NCBI GenBank assembly: GCA_905250075.1
Contig: CAJNOP010000030.1
Location: 313,788 to 377,787 of the forward strand
Length of the DNA: 64,000 nt
Direction of reading: 5' to 3'
Origin: Rotaria sp. Silwood1
Lineage: Eukaryota; Rotifera; Eurotatoria; Philodinida; Philodinidae
Of the stretch, positions 11,101 to 23,019 are shown piece after piece (within the stretch, counting starts at the first letter, position 1; each line of letters begins with the position of its first letter). The position numbers were made by a program, and so were the translations under genes. Under the pieces are notes generated by a model, which saw nothing but the letters and a program-made list of their open reading frames with translations, had not been told where the DNA came from and ran no database searches.

Positions 11101-12166
11101 AAAGTTGTTGATATGTTTTATACAGGATCTATCATTACTTTTTGTTTTTTTAATTTGTTTTGTTCTTTTTTGATCTAGAAGATCGAATCATTTCAATCTG
11201 CATTTTACTTGAAAAAAAAACCATTTGACAAGTCGACAATTCGAATATACATGATGATTAATAGTTTATTTCATAGTGACAATCAAAATCATATTTTTAT
11301 ATTTTCTGAGAATAAAGAAAATAAACATCATAGAAACAAATAGATATTATTCATGTATTTGTTCTTGTCATGTAAAAAAAAACGACAAAAATACTGTTTT
11401 TTATCAATTTTTCGCTGATGAAAAATCAAATAATCGTTCTTAATCGATTAAAAACAGATCTTTTGTCGTTTTTCTTTTACATGGATTGTATAGGATTTCG
11501 TTTAAAAAAATATGATGCATCGATGTCATGATAGACCATCAACATATGAGTATTTAGCTGAAGCTACACCAACTTTACATTCGATTGCCATTGTTTTTGA
11601 CTAGATTTAATAGCCATAGGATTTTTGAATGATGATTTATTCATCAAGAACATACACGTTTATATGATTAAATCTAAAACAACTCAATAAACGACAAATA
11701 GAAAAAATGTTGTAAAAATCATGACTAGTTTTTCTTTATTATGTTTTATTTAAAATATTTGCATTATCTTTGATGAAAGTTATGATTCCGATAGTAGTTT
11801 TATATTAACTTTAATAATATGGTAATAAATCTTGTAATAGATGCCACACGAGACGAAGAGGAACTAAAAAGACTAAGAAAAAAAAAAGAATTTTTGTTTT
11901 TTTTTCTCAGTCTTAAAAACAACGTAAGAGAGAATGACGAGTAATGCACACATTATATAGTGGTTAGGGTTAACGGCACATTTTTATTTCTGCATAGAAA
12001 AAAAGAAACGGTGAGATAACCAGCATAATCTTTTCTATTAATATAGATACAAACTTGTTTTTTTTTCTATATTCTTGCTTATTCTTTCTCTCGAATAATT
12101 GAGTTTAATGCGCAGATAAATTTTATTCAGAGAAGGTCGAGGTCAAATAATACAATAAATCAATTT
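8171..12166. other. Four-kilobase AT-rich intergenic region
   Basis: Read in both orientations with no recognisable domain, splice-consistent gene, tandem array or clear element ends. The open frames at 9929-10117 (-) and 10969-11178 (+) have no supporting features. The interval before 12167 should contain the nuclear receptor promoter. Confidence 0.45.
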
Positions 12167-14248
12167 ATGTCGATCAAAAGTAAAAAGACGAAAATTCATT
12201 CAAATCAATGTCGAATATGTAATGTTCCAGCTGAATATTCTTATTTTGGTGTTATTTCATGTCATGCATGTAAAATGTTTTTTAAAAGAAATGCTATTAC
12301 TGGACAGGTCAAATTGATTTTCTATTTTACATTTAATTTTCATGTTAATTATTTTAGGTAGCATTTGTATGTGATTTTGGTGGTCAATGTGAAATAAATA
12401 TAAATACTCGTCATGTATGTTCATCATGTCGACTTACTAAATGTTTTAAATGTGGAATGAATATTGATAAATTACAAACATCAAGACAAACGAAACCAAA
12501 AGGAAGTATTTCAGTGAAGAAACAAATACAGGATCAATTAGTGATGGTAAGATTATCAGATGACATTAGTACAAGTAAAACTACTCTGTTTTCTAAAAGA
12601 TTTTCGTAGTTTCTAATTTCAGAAAATCTATCTTATTGCTTGGATCAGTATTGAATAAACATACCTACATAATGAAAGCACGATAGATCGTGCTGACTTA
12701 TATAATCTATTACGTGCTTCTAAAAACTCCACTTAAATATATTATGAATATGCTATTTTTAGAATTTTTTTTTGTTTTGTTTCTGAACTTGAATGAAATA
12801 AATCCATATATAAACTCATTTATCATTTTTCTCAGAATATATTTTTCAATTAGAAAAATTAAAGTAATTTCTATAGTATTCGAAATATAAACAGTTTTTT
12901 TTTATTTGAAAGGTCTAAATGAAAGTAAACCTTTATCCAATCAGATCTTCTCTAGTTAATTTTTGTGTTGAAAAAGCAAGGTTGGGTCTAATGAAGTGAT
13001 ATGTTTTTTTGCTCATTCTAACATCGTATGTACTAAAATGATTATCAAAACTAAATGGAAGTGAATTTCAATGTTTAGTTCTGAGAAAACTGCGCAAAAA
13101 TATTCATTTTAATTTGAAAACAAGCCAAGCTCTATTTTTTCTTGTAATGAAGTTAAAAAGATTCTGTTCAAACTCATAGATAGACTATAAATAAGTCATA
13201 AGTTCATTCTGATTTGATATATCAGACGGACGTTTTTCACTAGGTTTACTCATTTCTGAAAATTTTAGTCCAAATCGATCATGAGGAGACCTTTAAGGAA
13301 CTTCTGCAATATGGAAGTAATAATTTCTAATATTTGTTTTGTTGTATACAATCGTATTTTTGACGAAATTATTTCAAATCTTATCTATTTAATTCGTTTT
13401 TTTTTCAAATCGCTGATAAATTTATAGAAAAACTCTTATCTTATTATATAAATCAATATTGTATTTATTAGTTGCCAACATTAAATATTTTACGATCAGA
13501 TCAATCATTATTAACAACTAATCAATGGACACTTCTCACAAATTTATTTTATTGTTATAAAGAATCACAAATGTTACCGTTCATTCAACGTTTAATAGAT
13601 ACAGACAATGCTTCACAATTCACTTATGCCATTTATGAAGTACTTGTAGATGAATTCTTAGTATCTGTTTATGAAACAGCAGGTGCATATCTTCGTTCCA
13701 ATGATGATCTTCGTTATTTAGCATTTGATGAACGTTCTATCATACTTCGTAATGCAGCTAATAGTGTATGTTGCATAGGTGGTTCATTCATAATGCAATA
13801 TTGCCATTTATATGGTCTCAATTCTTTCCTAACAGCTATGAACATAAAGTATGGAACGCGTACAATGGATATTCATATTGAAGCAAGAAAATATATTGAT
13901 TCAGATATTGTATTGATCAAACTATCAATTTCATTATTTGCTTTCTGTGAAAATACTTATTGTTATCATTCAAGTAACAAGGAAGACTTTATCAATTCTA
14001 TTGAGATTTTCAGGATTCAAACCAAATATGCAGAAATAACATGGAAATATCTTCTTTATAGATATGGTTATCATGATGCAGTCAAACGATTTCTTAATAT
14101 AGCTCTTTGGCTTACTTCTATGAATATTTTAGCATTTCATGCTCAAAGTTTAACAACACATCTTAATGATATTGGTTCAATTATTGAACAAACTGAAATG
14201 AACCTTCTATTAGATGATGTTGAAGAAATAATTGAAGCAAACCAGTAA
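12167..14248 (+). CDS. Nuclear receptor (C4 zinc-finger DNA-binding domain plus LBD)
   Basis: Three exons in phase 0: 12167-12307, 12358-12546 and 13472-14248, giving 368 residues; the introns are 50 and 925 bp. Residues about 15-88 form the DNA-binding domain. Finger 1 is CRICNVPAEYSYFGVISCHAC, read directly from the exon, and leads into CKMFFKR. Finger 2 carries CDFGGQC and CSSCRLTKC, with basic residues and a hinge following. The last exon encodes a helical ligand-binding-like domain (NQWTLLTNLFYCYKES ...). The P-box is CHACK rather than the usual CEGCK, so DNA half-site preference is unpredictable. It is presumably a nuclear transcription factor; orphan status, ligand and partner are unknown. 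The start ATG gives only 14 residues before the first cysteine, so there is essentially no A/B domain. Confidence 0.9.
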
Positions 14249-14403
14249 CAGTCATCTTTTTCAGATGTTTTATATCATTAATGTTTTGTCCGGCAGTCAT
14301 GATCAAAATTAGTATAGAGAAAAAAATAATAAAGATATCTACAAACTACTTTAAAAAAAAGCAATCTAAAAGTATATCTATTTGAAATAAAACTTTTCAT
14401 GTT

Positions 14404-14649
14404 ATGTCACAGATCATCATACAAAACATTACAAAGAGTGAGATTCTGTTAATAATGAAAACAGCGAAGACATCGGAAGCTATTCTAAGAGCTTCCTCTA
14501 AAATTAATCTTGGGCGCAGTACATTCAAATTACATGAATTTTGTAGAATATGTTGCGACGGATGCGGAGAGGCTATGGTAAAGTTTTCAGCCCTATATCA
14601 TGACGTTTTCAGGAGATATGCCCCAAACAAGGATCAAAAGGCGCCTTGA
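14404..14649 (+). CDS. Small ORF downstream of the nuclear receptor, doubtful
   Basis: An 81-codon frame from ATG, without introns or a recognised domain. It has a cysteine-containing patch (CRICCDGCGEAM) that superficially resembles a zinc finger but lacks any complete C4 or C2H2 spacing. Composition is less AT-driven than its surroundings. It could be a small gene, a remnant or chance. Confidence 0.15.
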   Translation: MSQIIIQNITKSEILLIMKTAKTSEAILRASSKINLGRSTFKLHEFCRICCDGCGEAMVKFSALYHDVFRRYAPNKDQKAP

Positions 14650-15116
14650 AAATACTCTTTCAAATAAAATAAAAAGCTGTTTGCTACAATGAAGCTTCTT
14701 CCACAATTCTAGGATGCAAGGTTGAAAACCTATAAAACGAGAAAAAACGAAAAAGACTTTTTAGCTTTTTCGAAAGCAGCCTATTTTTTTCGAATAGGCA
14801 ATGAGAAAAGTCTTCAAAATTTTTTGAAAAAAAAAGAGATGTTCAGTAAAAATTCTTGTCGTTTGTGAGAGATCAGATCAGATACTATCTTTTTTCTGCA
14901 GTTTTCTTAATTTCGATCATTCTGACGGAAAGCTACTTTTTCGAAAGAAAACAACAAGGGTAACAAAAAACAAAAACTTATATTGATTATATTTTTTAAA
15001 AGAAAAAAAAGTTATTCCTCACACAGCGTAGAGTAGAAAAAAACTAATTCATACATATCACTAACTTTGCTACTCACATAGTATTCGAATTGGTGCGCTG
15101 CACAAGCCATTATACT

Positions 15117-15299
15117 AGAAATTTTGTATAAAATATCTACATATACATTAAAGACTTATGGGAACTAATTGGTCGACATATTCTCCCATCTAAACGCGAT
15201 TTAACATGTTTCGATATTGTTAAAAAGACACTTCAACGCTACAACAATAAAGAAGAAGTTTCATTCATCTATAGAGATCTACAACATTCCTTTTTCTAG
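15117..15299 (+). pseudogene. Short coding-like fragment
   Basis: The frame around GACTTATGGGAACTA encodes DLWELIGRHILPSKRDLTCF and continues without a stop to TAG at 15297-15299. The residues look protein-like, but there is no start, no acceptor I trust and no family match. Reported only as a possible relic exon. Confidence 0.2.
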
Positions 15300-17572
15300 T
15301 CTCGCTGACACTTAGAATTTTTCTCTGATTCACAGTCATATAACTTAAAAAACTGTCAGAATTTTTAGTTCTTGAATACATGCAAAACCTATATGAATAA
15401 TCTTCACTTAGTGTTTCTTCAAGAGTCAATGTGAATGTATCAATATCGAGAATTTTCACCAGTGAGACTATTAGTTTTACAACTCGTCCGGAGAGAAATA
15501 TTTGCAAGATTAATCTTAACTTTTATATTTATTTTTCTGTTCTCGACAAGTATCAAAAGTGTTTCCTTAAATACAAAAAAACCACAACAACAAAACTGAA
15601 GAATTTATACTAATACATAGTACAGCAAGAACGAAGATAAGTACAAATGTAGCAATGACTAAACTGCTATAGAATAAAAAATGTTTTATATTGTGTTTCA
15701 AGTATTGAAAAACTTATACAAGTTATCAAAAATTCTAATATTTGAAAATAGAATTTCGATCAGTAAAAAAACATCTTTCAACGAGTTTATAAATAAAAAT
15801 AATCGGTTTACAAACTCGCAATTAGAATAGAACAATAAATATGAACATGTATAGTCTGATTCTTGATAAAAAAAACTGACCGGAATCAAATTGAAACAAT
15901 ATATAGATTCAGATCTTGATAAAGTCTAAAATTACAATTTTGAAATTATTTGCTGATCCTTAAGATAAAGTCGTATTCCACTGAAAAAAACATTATTCAA
16001 GCATTCTCTACTTTCAATATATTTGGAATAAACAAAAAAACAAATGCTTATATTGAAATAATGACTATGTAGTATGTTTTCATAAAGTGAGGATTTTATA
16101 TAAAAAAAAAAAAGAAGTTAATATGGTCATCGAAACCTAAATTCAAAAATATTAATCACTTTAAATCATTTCAATATTAAACACGAGATGAACTCAAGTT
16201 TTGTGTTATCTTTTATCTATGATGTATGAAAAAATGATTGTTATCTTTAACATACTTTTTTTGTTCATTCATGACAAGCATTTCATTTTTTGTATATTTT
16301 TTTGAAACTAAATTCCTTTACTTGATTACAATCAAAAGCTTTCATTACATTCATTATAAGAGAATATAGTCTTCCGGAATGTTTTCACAAAATTTCATAA
16401 TCTGATTTGTTCTGGCCACCAACTTTATCTTTGAACATCATAAATATGCATCGTTGATCTACATAGTTCATCATATTTTCTCATGAATACAAGCGAATTT
16501 ATTATTCTTTTAAACAATCGTGACCGATATGTGAATATAACTTTACAAATCTTATGTCTATTTTTTGTTCAAAAGCTGTGAGAGACTTTCTGAAAGATCT
16601 AAAAATGAAGAGTCAATAGGTTTTTGTATATCCTATACGTCCCTTTTTCGAATCTGACATAAATTTTCAAAATCAGTCATGTTGTAGAGCAGAAACTTCT
16701 CTACCACATATGATATTGACTAAAGCTGTAGTTTTGATCGAAGTGAGATTACAGGCATTTTCTCAAGAACTTCTTTCAACGTAGAAAGGTTGTTGATTTT
16801 TTGTAGAGTAGTTTCACATCGCTATAATTTAATATAAAAATAAAGTTTGCAACTTTTAGTTTTGAATCACAATAATCAAAATACAAAAATTTCTACTATT
16901 CTTGAACAAAAATTGAGCCAAAATTTCTAATCATTTTCTCAAAGAAAAAAAGCATTCTTACTAGTAGTTGTTGACAATACTTTACTTTCGAATGACCCGT
17001 TATACTATAAACTCATTGACATATCTCAATAGACATGCATAAGTTTTTTTCTTCTCAGAAGACTTCTGAATCATAGACAAACGAATGAAATGTATAATAA
17101 TGGAGATGAAACACACAAACAACTCTTTTCAATATATATTCAAGCTATTCATAGCAATGCATACTAATTCGGTATTACTATTATCATAATTTATAATTTT
17201 TCTAAAGTAAAACTTCATATAGAAAGATAATATAAAAATAATTAATACAAATTATAACTGAACCCTTTAGAGAATATGAATAATAATTGAATTTTTTTGA
17301 CAATAATCTTTACCTATTTTCTGTAGATGTCACCTTATGGTTATGAGGCATTTTTAATGAATGGAGTTGTCTAGTTAAAATTTGATTGTCTTTAACAGTG
17401 TCCTATAGAAATATTTGGAAGTATCTATGACTGATTTTCAATTCAATTGTTGCCATTTTTACTCTTCTGTTTCTTCATCTGTGCGCATGTATGCAAGGCT
17501 GAAATTAACATAGTATTTTGTAAGCGCTATGCCCTATTATTCCACCCACCGATCTTTTCTATTTTATCATCA
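15300..17572. other. AT-rich intergenic region upstream of the PDZ gene
   Basis: No supported gene, repeat array or element ends found. Open frames here are short and lack splice context. Confidence 0.45.
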
Positions 17573-20404
17573 ATGGCAAATATAGAAGAGTTAATTGTAT
17601 ATTCAAATAGCCGAAATGGACTTGGAATTCGAATTTTAGGTGCTAAACGAGCTACAAATCGATCAGGTATTTATATAAGACAAATACTTGATGATGGATT
17701 AGCACAAAAAGAAGGACGATTAAAAGTAAATTTTATACAAATAAAATTTTATTTTAAATAATTATATAAATATATTAGATTGGCGATCAAATACTTTCAA
17801 TAAATGATGAACCATGTATTGGTATTAATCGTGAACATGCTGTTAATATTCTTCGTTCAGCAGCTGCTACAAATCAAGTTCGACTTCGTATTAAACATTT
17901 TTTTCCATCATCATCATCAATTGAATATCAAAAACTTTTACATGATGAAAAATCTACAGATGATGATGATGATGATGATAATCATCGATATCATAATATA
18001 GCTCAAAATCGAAATAATCATATTACAACAAATGAAGTTCGAATGAGAAAATCATCTCGAAGACATCGTCATCATAATAATCAACAACAACATCGTCATA
18101 GTGCATATAATTTTACATATGATAATAATAATAATAATAATGAACAACAATATGAAAATAATCAATTATTAAAAGGACTTGATGTTTCACATGATGCTCT
18201 TCAAGCATTACTTAATTCAAGATTTAAATTAATTGATCTTGTTGATTTAATTAAAAAAACTTATCCAAATTTATTTTCGAATGATCAAAAACGAGAATTA
18301 CAATTTATTGAACAATTATCCGAAAATAATACTGGTAATATATATTATTTTTTACATAAATAAATTAGATAGAATATCAATCAATTGATTATTTATTTAA
18401 TTATATCAAGTTTACGCTATGTTATTCTTAAAATATTTGAGGCCGACAGAATTGAAAGGAAGTCAATGACTCATAAGTCTTATTAGAAGATTTTTTACTA
18501 AAACTAATTATTCTTTGGAAATCAACGAGCAGAATAAAACAATAAAATCCTGGAATTTAGTTGAAGTAAAAAAGAAAATTTTTATAACAGTGAAGGGTCA
18601 CTCTCTTGACCTTTTTGCTTGGGTCATTCTTGAAAAAGCTAATTGATTTTGATGAAATTTAGAAAAAAAAAAAAAAAAGTATTGATACAAGCTTTTAATA
18701 ATAAATACAAGTGAAAAGAATAGAAGCCTTAAAGATATAAGTTGAATCGATAATAATAAATATCAAATATTTTAAAGAATATTTCAAAAGTTGATTTGTA
18801 TGGCTTCATTAATAGTATCGTCAATTTATGTTTATTCAAATATAGATATTAAATTTCGTCAGAAGATAATTAATACTGGAGATGCGTCTTACTACATCAA
18901 ATGGATCCTATCAGAGATGCACAAAATCGCACCGCGCCACTGCTCGCGCCTAGGCGCTACGCACATCTCTCTTTCTCTTTGCTCTACCAATCTGTTTCTC
19001 AAACTCCACCGAATACCGGGATGCTCTAAGCATGCGCTCATAGAAGCTCAGACTAGTGTAGCGTAGGCGTGAGCAACGGCGCGGGGAGGCGCGGTGCGAC
19101 TTTGTCCATCTCTGGATCCTATTGAAACTTTAAAAAAAAGTCTTCAAGGATTGATGTTCATCAATCTTTCTTGTTGATTGATGAACATTTTAATAAGTTT
19201 TTCAACAATCTACTATCATTATTTATCTGAGATCATCTTCAAAATTACATTTTGAAATTCCAATCTTGTGCAGATAAACTTCTCAAGAGAATCAATATAT
19301 TATAAAAGTATCATTTTCTATGCTGAGAACTTCACAAAAAAATTAGTTCTATTGAGAATTTTATTTCCGTAAAATTTTGAAGATGATGTAAGATAAACGA
19401 TAATATGTTCTTGAAAAACTATAGACCTGAATCTTATAAGATTATCTATAGTTTGAATAGAGCCCGTCGAACGAAATAAGACTCATCTCAAAAATGATTT
19501 ATCATATGCTGAAATTTTATTCTGAATAACTTCAATGTCTAATATATATTCAGAAGTTCTAAATTTTCTAGAATGATTTTATAAACATTTTTTAAGATCT
19601 ATTTAATTTGAAAATATATTTTAATATCATAAAGTCAATAAAACTATCATCCATTGTTAAATAGTGAATCATCGAAAGATATTGAACAGTCATTTATGGA
19701 ATCCCGAATTTCGCTAATTGTCGAAAGTACAGTGGACTTTTGCCAGTTGGAAAAAGTTCGATGGACTTTTGCACTTTGTACTGCTTTCGATTAATCTACA
19801 AGTTACACTGGCATTTCCCATAGATGTTCTAGAATATCAAGAGTATAATATATCAAAATCTGTATATTGTATAAAATATTTTGTTTTGTTTTTTGATTGA
19901 ATAATAGATGGTCGTATAACATTAAAAGATTTTGAACGTCAATCAAGTATTATTCTTGGAGAACGTATAAATCTTCTTGTACCATTTTATTCTTCATCAA
20001 ATAATTCTTCAAATAAAAATGATAGTGAAATTATTGTTGAACTTCGTCATGAAATCGAAACATGTCGTGCTACAATTGATGAACTTGAAACAAAAATAAT
20101 AACTTGTGAAAAATCTCAACGTTTAGCAAATGAAATTGAACTTGAATATGAAGATTTACTTAAATATTTATATGAACAATTACGTCAATATAAAATAAAT
20201 GAAATAAATCAATTAAAACAAATTCGAACAAATGATCAATTAATACAAAAATTATTTAATTATTTATCTATTTATGTTAATAAACCAAATGATGAACATA
20301 TGTTAGCTCAACTTAAATTTGAATATGAACAACAACAAAAAACTATTCAAAACAGTAATGATACATCAATTATATCAACTAATAAATATCGACAACAATT
20401 TTAA
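17573..20404 (+). CDS. STXBP4: PDZ and coiled-coil protein, syntaxin-binding protein 4-like
   Basis: Three exons join in frame: 17573-17725, 17779-18334 and 19908-20404, giving 401 residues. The introns are 53 and 1573 bp, and the codon split G|AT across the last junction is consistent. The PDZ domain lies at about residues 6-95, with the ligand loop NGLGIRILG, then RSGIYIRQIL, EGRLKIGDQILSIND and an REHAVNILR helix; this order and wording fit the STXBP4-type PDZ. A His/Asn/Asp-rich linker follows, then a coiled coil (about 250-370) rich in Glu, Gln and Leu. Vertebrate STXBP4 binds syntaxin 4 and has a C-terminal WW domain, which I do not see here. The assignment is therefore to the subfamily, not a firm orthologue. 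The large second intron hosts a hAT-like element. Confidence 0.7.
18912..19114. mobile_element. hAT-like foldback element, 203 bp, with 8-bp TSD
   Basis: Ends are CAGAGATGCACAAAATCGCA and the inverted CAGAGATGGACAAAGTCGCA, both continuing into CCGCGCC. A perfect 8-bp duplication GATCCTAT flanks it (18904-18911 and 19115-19122), as expected for hAT insertion. It lies inside the second intron of the PDZ gene. No coding capacity; the open frame across it is an artefact. Confidence 0.88.
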
Positions 20405-20743
20405 TAATTCATCTATATTTTATTTCAGTATCATCAATTTGTTTTTGTTTTTGTTTTTGTTTTTTTGCTCATTTTGTTTAATTTTCATCGTTTATGTTTT
20501 ATAATTATATTACTTACATTTCAATTCAATATGAAATGAAATATTTAAAAAAAAAACCAAGGAAAGGAAAAATGATGAATAAAGATTTATTGGCTAAATT
20601 GAAAAAAAAAAGGGAAAATAAAACAAAATAAATTGTTAATGCACTTAGTACCATAAATGATATAAAGAAGAAAAACAAAAAAAGATACCTTATCTCTTTA
20701 GCATACCTTTTTTATCGTTTGTTTTTGTCTTGCAATATCAACA
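20405..20743. other. Short intergenic spacer between PDZ and M6PR-like genes
   Basis: About 340 bp, rich in poly-A/T and TTTTTG repeats. It must contain the 3' end of one gene and the 5' region of the next. No specific site can be assigned. Confidence 0.5.
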
Positions 20744-21502
20744 ATGTTATTGTTTTATTTAATTGTTATTTTGTTTAATATTATTCAAATTGATTGTTCA
20801 CTTGAAACATGTCGTCAAACATTTGGTTCGAATAAATATGATCTTAATCAATTAAATCATATAACACTTATTAGTGAAGATAAAACATTTCGATATGCTT
20901 TTAATCCTTGTGATTTAGTACCAACAGATAAATGTGGAAAAAATTCAGGTTCATTTGAACAAGGTATGACTGCATGTCAAGAAAGAATTATAGGAACTAA
21001 GTTTGAATCACCTATGGGCTTTCTTGATGGATATGGAAAGTTACCTAATCTTGAATTTAGCGAAAATCCTCAAGGACCAGGAACTGGAATTGTCATGATT
21101 ATGCGTAATGCGAAATGTAATCGTGTTGAGCGTTTTGTTCATGTTACATTTATTTGTGATAAAAGTATTAAACAACCGACAACAATGAATGTAATTGAAG
21201 ATCCAATGTGTAAATTTATGATTACAGTACAAGCAGCTGAAGCTTGTCCACTTAAAGGAGGTATTTCAGGTGGAGCTATATTTATTATTATCTTGATTGT
21301 TTTAATTATTATCTATTTTATTTGTGGAATTTTATATAATCGAGTTAAACAAAATCAAACAGGTTTAGAACTTATACCAAATCGAAGTTTTTGGCTAATT
21401 CTAGGTGAATTGTTTCTTACTGGTTGTAAATTTACTTGGAATTTTATTCATAATCTCGGTCAAGGAACATCGTCATCGAAAATGCCATATGAATCTGTAT
21501 AG
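20744..21502 (+). CDS. Mannose-6-phosphate-receptor-like (MRH) type I membrane protein
   Basis: Single-exon gene, 252 residues. Residues 1-19 are a hydrophobic signal peptide. Residues 20-170 form a cysteine-rich lumenal domain (Cys 23, 56, 64, 78, 125, 138, 156, 168). A transmembrane helix spans about 176-198 (GGAIFIIILIVLIIIYFI), and the cytosolic tail carries the LELIPNRSFW patch. This layout and tail match the cation-dependent M6P receptor/ATG27-like group, which sorts lysosomal cargo between Golgi and endosomes. I cannot confirm the sugar-binding residues, so cargo binding is inference. It starts about 340 bp after the PDZ gene on the same strand, so the intervening DNA must hold both a 3' end and a promoter. 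Confidence 0.8.
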   Translation: MLLFYLIVILFNIIQIDCSLETCRQTFGSNKYDLNQLNHITLISEDKTFRYAFNPCDLVPTDKCGKNSGSFEQGMTACQERIIGTKFESPMGFLDGYGKLPNLEFSENPQGPGTGIVMIMRNAKCNRVERFVHVTFICDKSIKQPTTMNVIEDPMCKFMITVQAAEACPLKGGISGGAIFIIILIVLIIIYFICGILYNRVKQNQTGLELIPNRSFWLILGELFLTGCKFTWNFIHNLGQGTSSSKMPYESV

Positions 21503-22256
21503 TTTTTTTTATTTTATTCATCAACTATAATAATAAATTAAAGAACTATATTTACTATGAAAATTCATGTCATTTTATTATTTAATATATATTATTTACC
21601 TTCTAATATAATTAGTTGTTGTATCATTGGTTATTATGCATTAGTTTTTTCTTATTTGAAAATTTGTTCAATCTTGATAATGTTTTAGATAGTATCTTTC
21701 GTTTTTTGTTTTACTTGTAAACATAATAGTTTAAACGAATTATTTGCTTTGAAAAAGAAAACAAAATCTTTAAAAATGATTCTTTTTATGAAAGACCATA
21801 ATAACTCTGCATACACACACGTAATAACGATAACAATAAAGATAAGATTGGTTGATACAAGATACAAACAACATATCATTTCTATGATGAATGAAAGTTT
21901 TTTTCTGCATTGAGTTCAAAAGAAAATTCTTAATATACGTCGGCTACTTGAAATCAATGTTGATTATTCCACTAGAATATAAATTACTTAAATGATTCAA
22001 GGATTCAGAAGAGTTTATTAGACAGATGTTAGTACAATCTCTGTAGGAGTAAAATGGGAATGACAGATTAGCTGTGATTGCTAAACACAAGGAGATTGTT
22101 TCATTTTATTTATTTTCGAATAGATTTCTTCATCATCTGTCTATTTAATCCTCTCAAAGTACAACAAGTAGTTCGTATATTATAAAAAGACGTTATTAAA
22201 ATATAGTCTGTAATTATAGATTAACAATGTTTGTCACGACATTTTCATAGTTACGT
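21503..22256. other. Intergenic, nothing recognised
   Basis: AT-rich downstream region of the M6PR-like gene. No gene supported. Confidence 0.5.
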
Positions 22257-22264
22257 CTGTCACG

Positions 22265-22602
22265 CAGAGATGTCCATCGCGGCTGAAAATCTGCCGCTAC
22301 CGCGCCGCGGCCTTAGAAAAAAAAGCTACCGCACCGCGGCCGCGCCGCGATGGTTTATAAAAAAATGTTGCCTCGACGCTGCCGCACCGCGATGACTTAT
22401 AAAAGAAACGCTGCCGCGCCGCTGCCGCGCCGCTGCCGCGCCGCTGCCGCGCCGCTGCCGCGATGAATTATAAAATAAACGTGCCGCTGCCGCGACGGTT
22501 TTCAAAAAACCTGCCGCTGCCGCGGTGATTTTTTAAAAAATCTGCCGCTACCGCGCCGCCACCGCCATCGCGGTAGCGGCAGCGCCGCGATGGACATCTC
22601 TG
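22265..22602. mobile_element. hAT-like foldback with CCGCGCCGCTG-type cargo, 338 bp, 8-bp TSD
   Basis: Starts CAGAGATGTCCATCGCGGC and ends with the exact inverted copy of that end (CCGCGATGGACATCTCTG). A perfect 8-bp duplication CTGTCACG lies on each side (22257-22264 and 22603-22610). The first eight bases equal those of the element at 18912, so both probably use the same or a related hAT transposase. The interior is a degenerate repeat of GCCGCGCCGCTGCC and GCCGCTACCGC blocks separated by TTATAAAA-like spacers. It is extremely GC-rich against a strongly AT-rich background. Confidence 0.9.
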
Positions 22603-23019
22603 CTGTCACGATCGATTGAAAAACTTTTAAATTTTAGCTCGTATACATCAATATTCTGTTTAGGTTATATTTCATATGTATGAAGACTTGTAACATCTAT
22701 TAATTAAACAAGTATTTCGAATAGATTATGTTATTATAAAACTGTATTCATTTCTAAAAGTTATTATATGAAAATAGTTAAAACAATGATACACTAGTGT
22801 CATCTATTTTCTATATGATTAAACTAGTTTATTTTATTGAAAATAAAAATAAAAATAAATATTCTAATTTCTAAATTTATTTTTCTTTAATTATTCGATT
22901 AAAAAGAAAAATAAAATTCATTTATAAAGGTAAATACCATAGACTAAATAAAGCTTCATGGTTTGAGATCCAATCTGAATCTATAATTTGAATAATTATT
23001 TAACGTGATAATATTAAAA

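Noticed and set aside
14404-14649. Cysteine cluster CRICCDGCGE as a zinc finger
   Set aside because: The spacing does not complete any C4, C2H2 or RING pattern.
18791-19066. 91-codon plus-strand frame
   Set aside because: It runs through the hAT-like foldback at 18912-19114 and has no gene signals.
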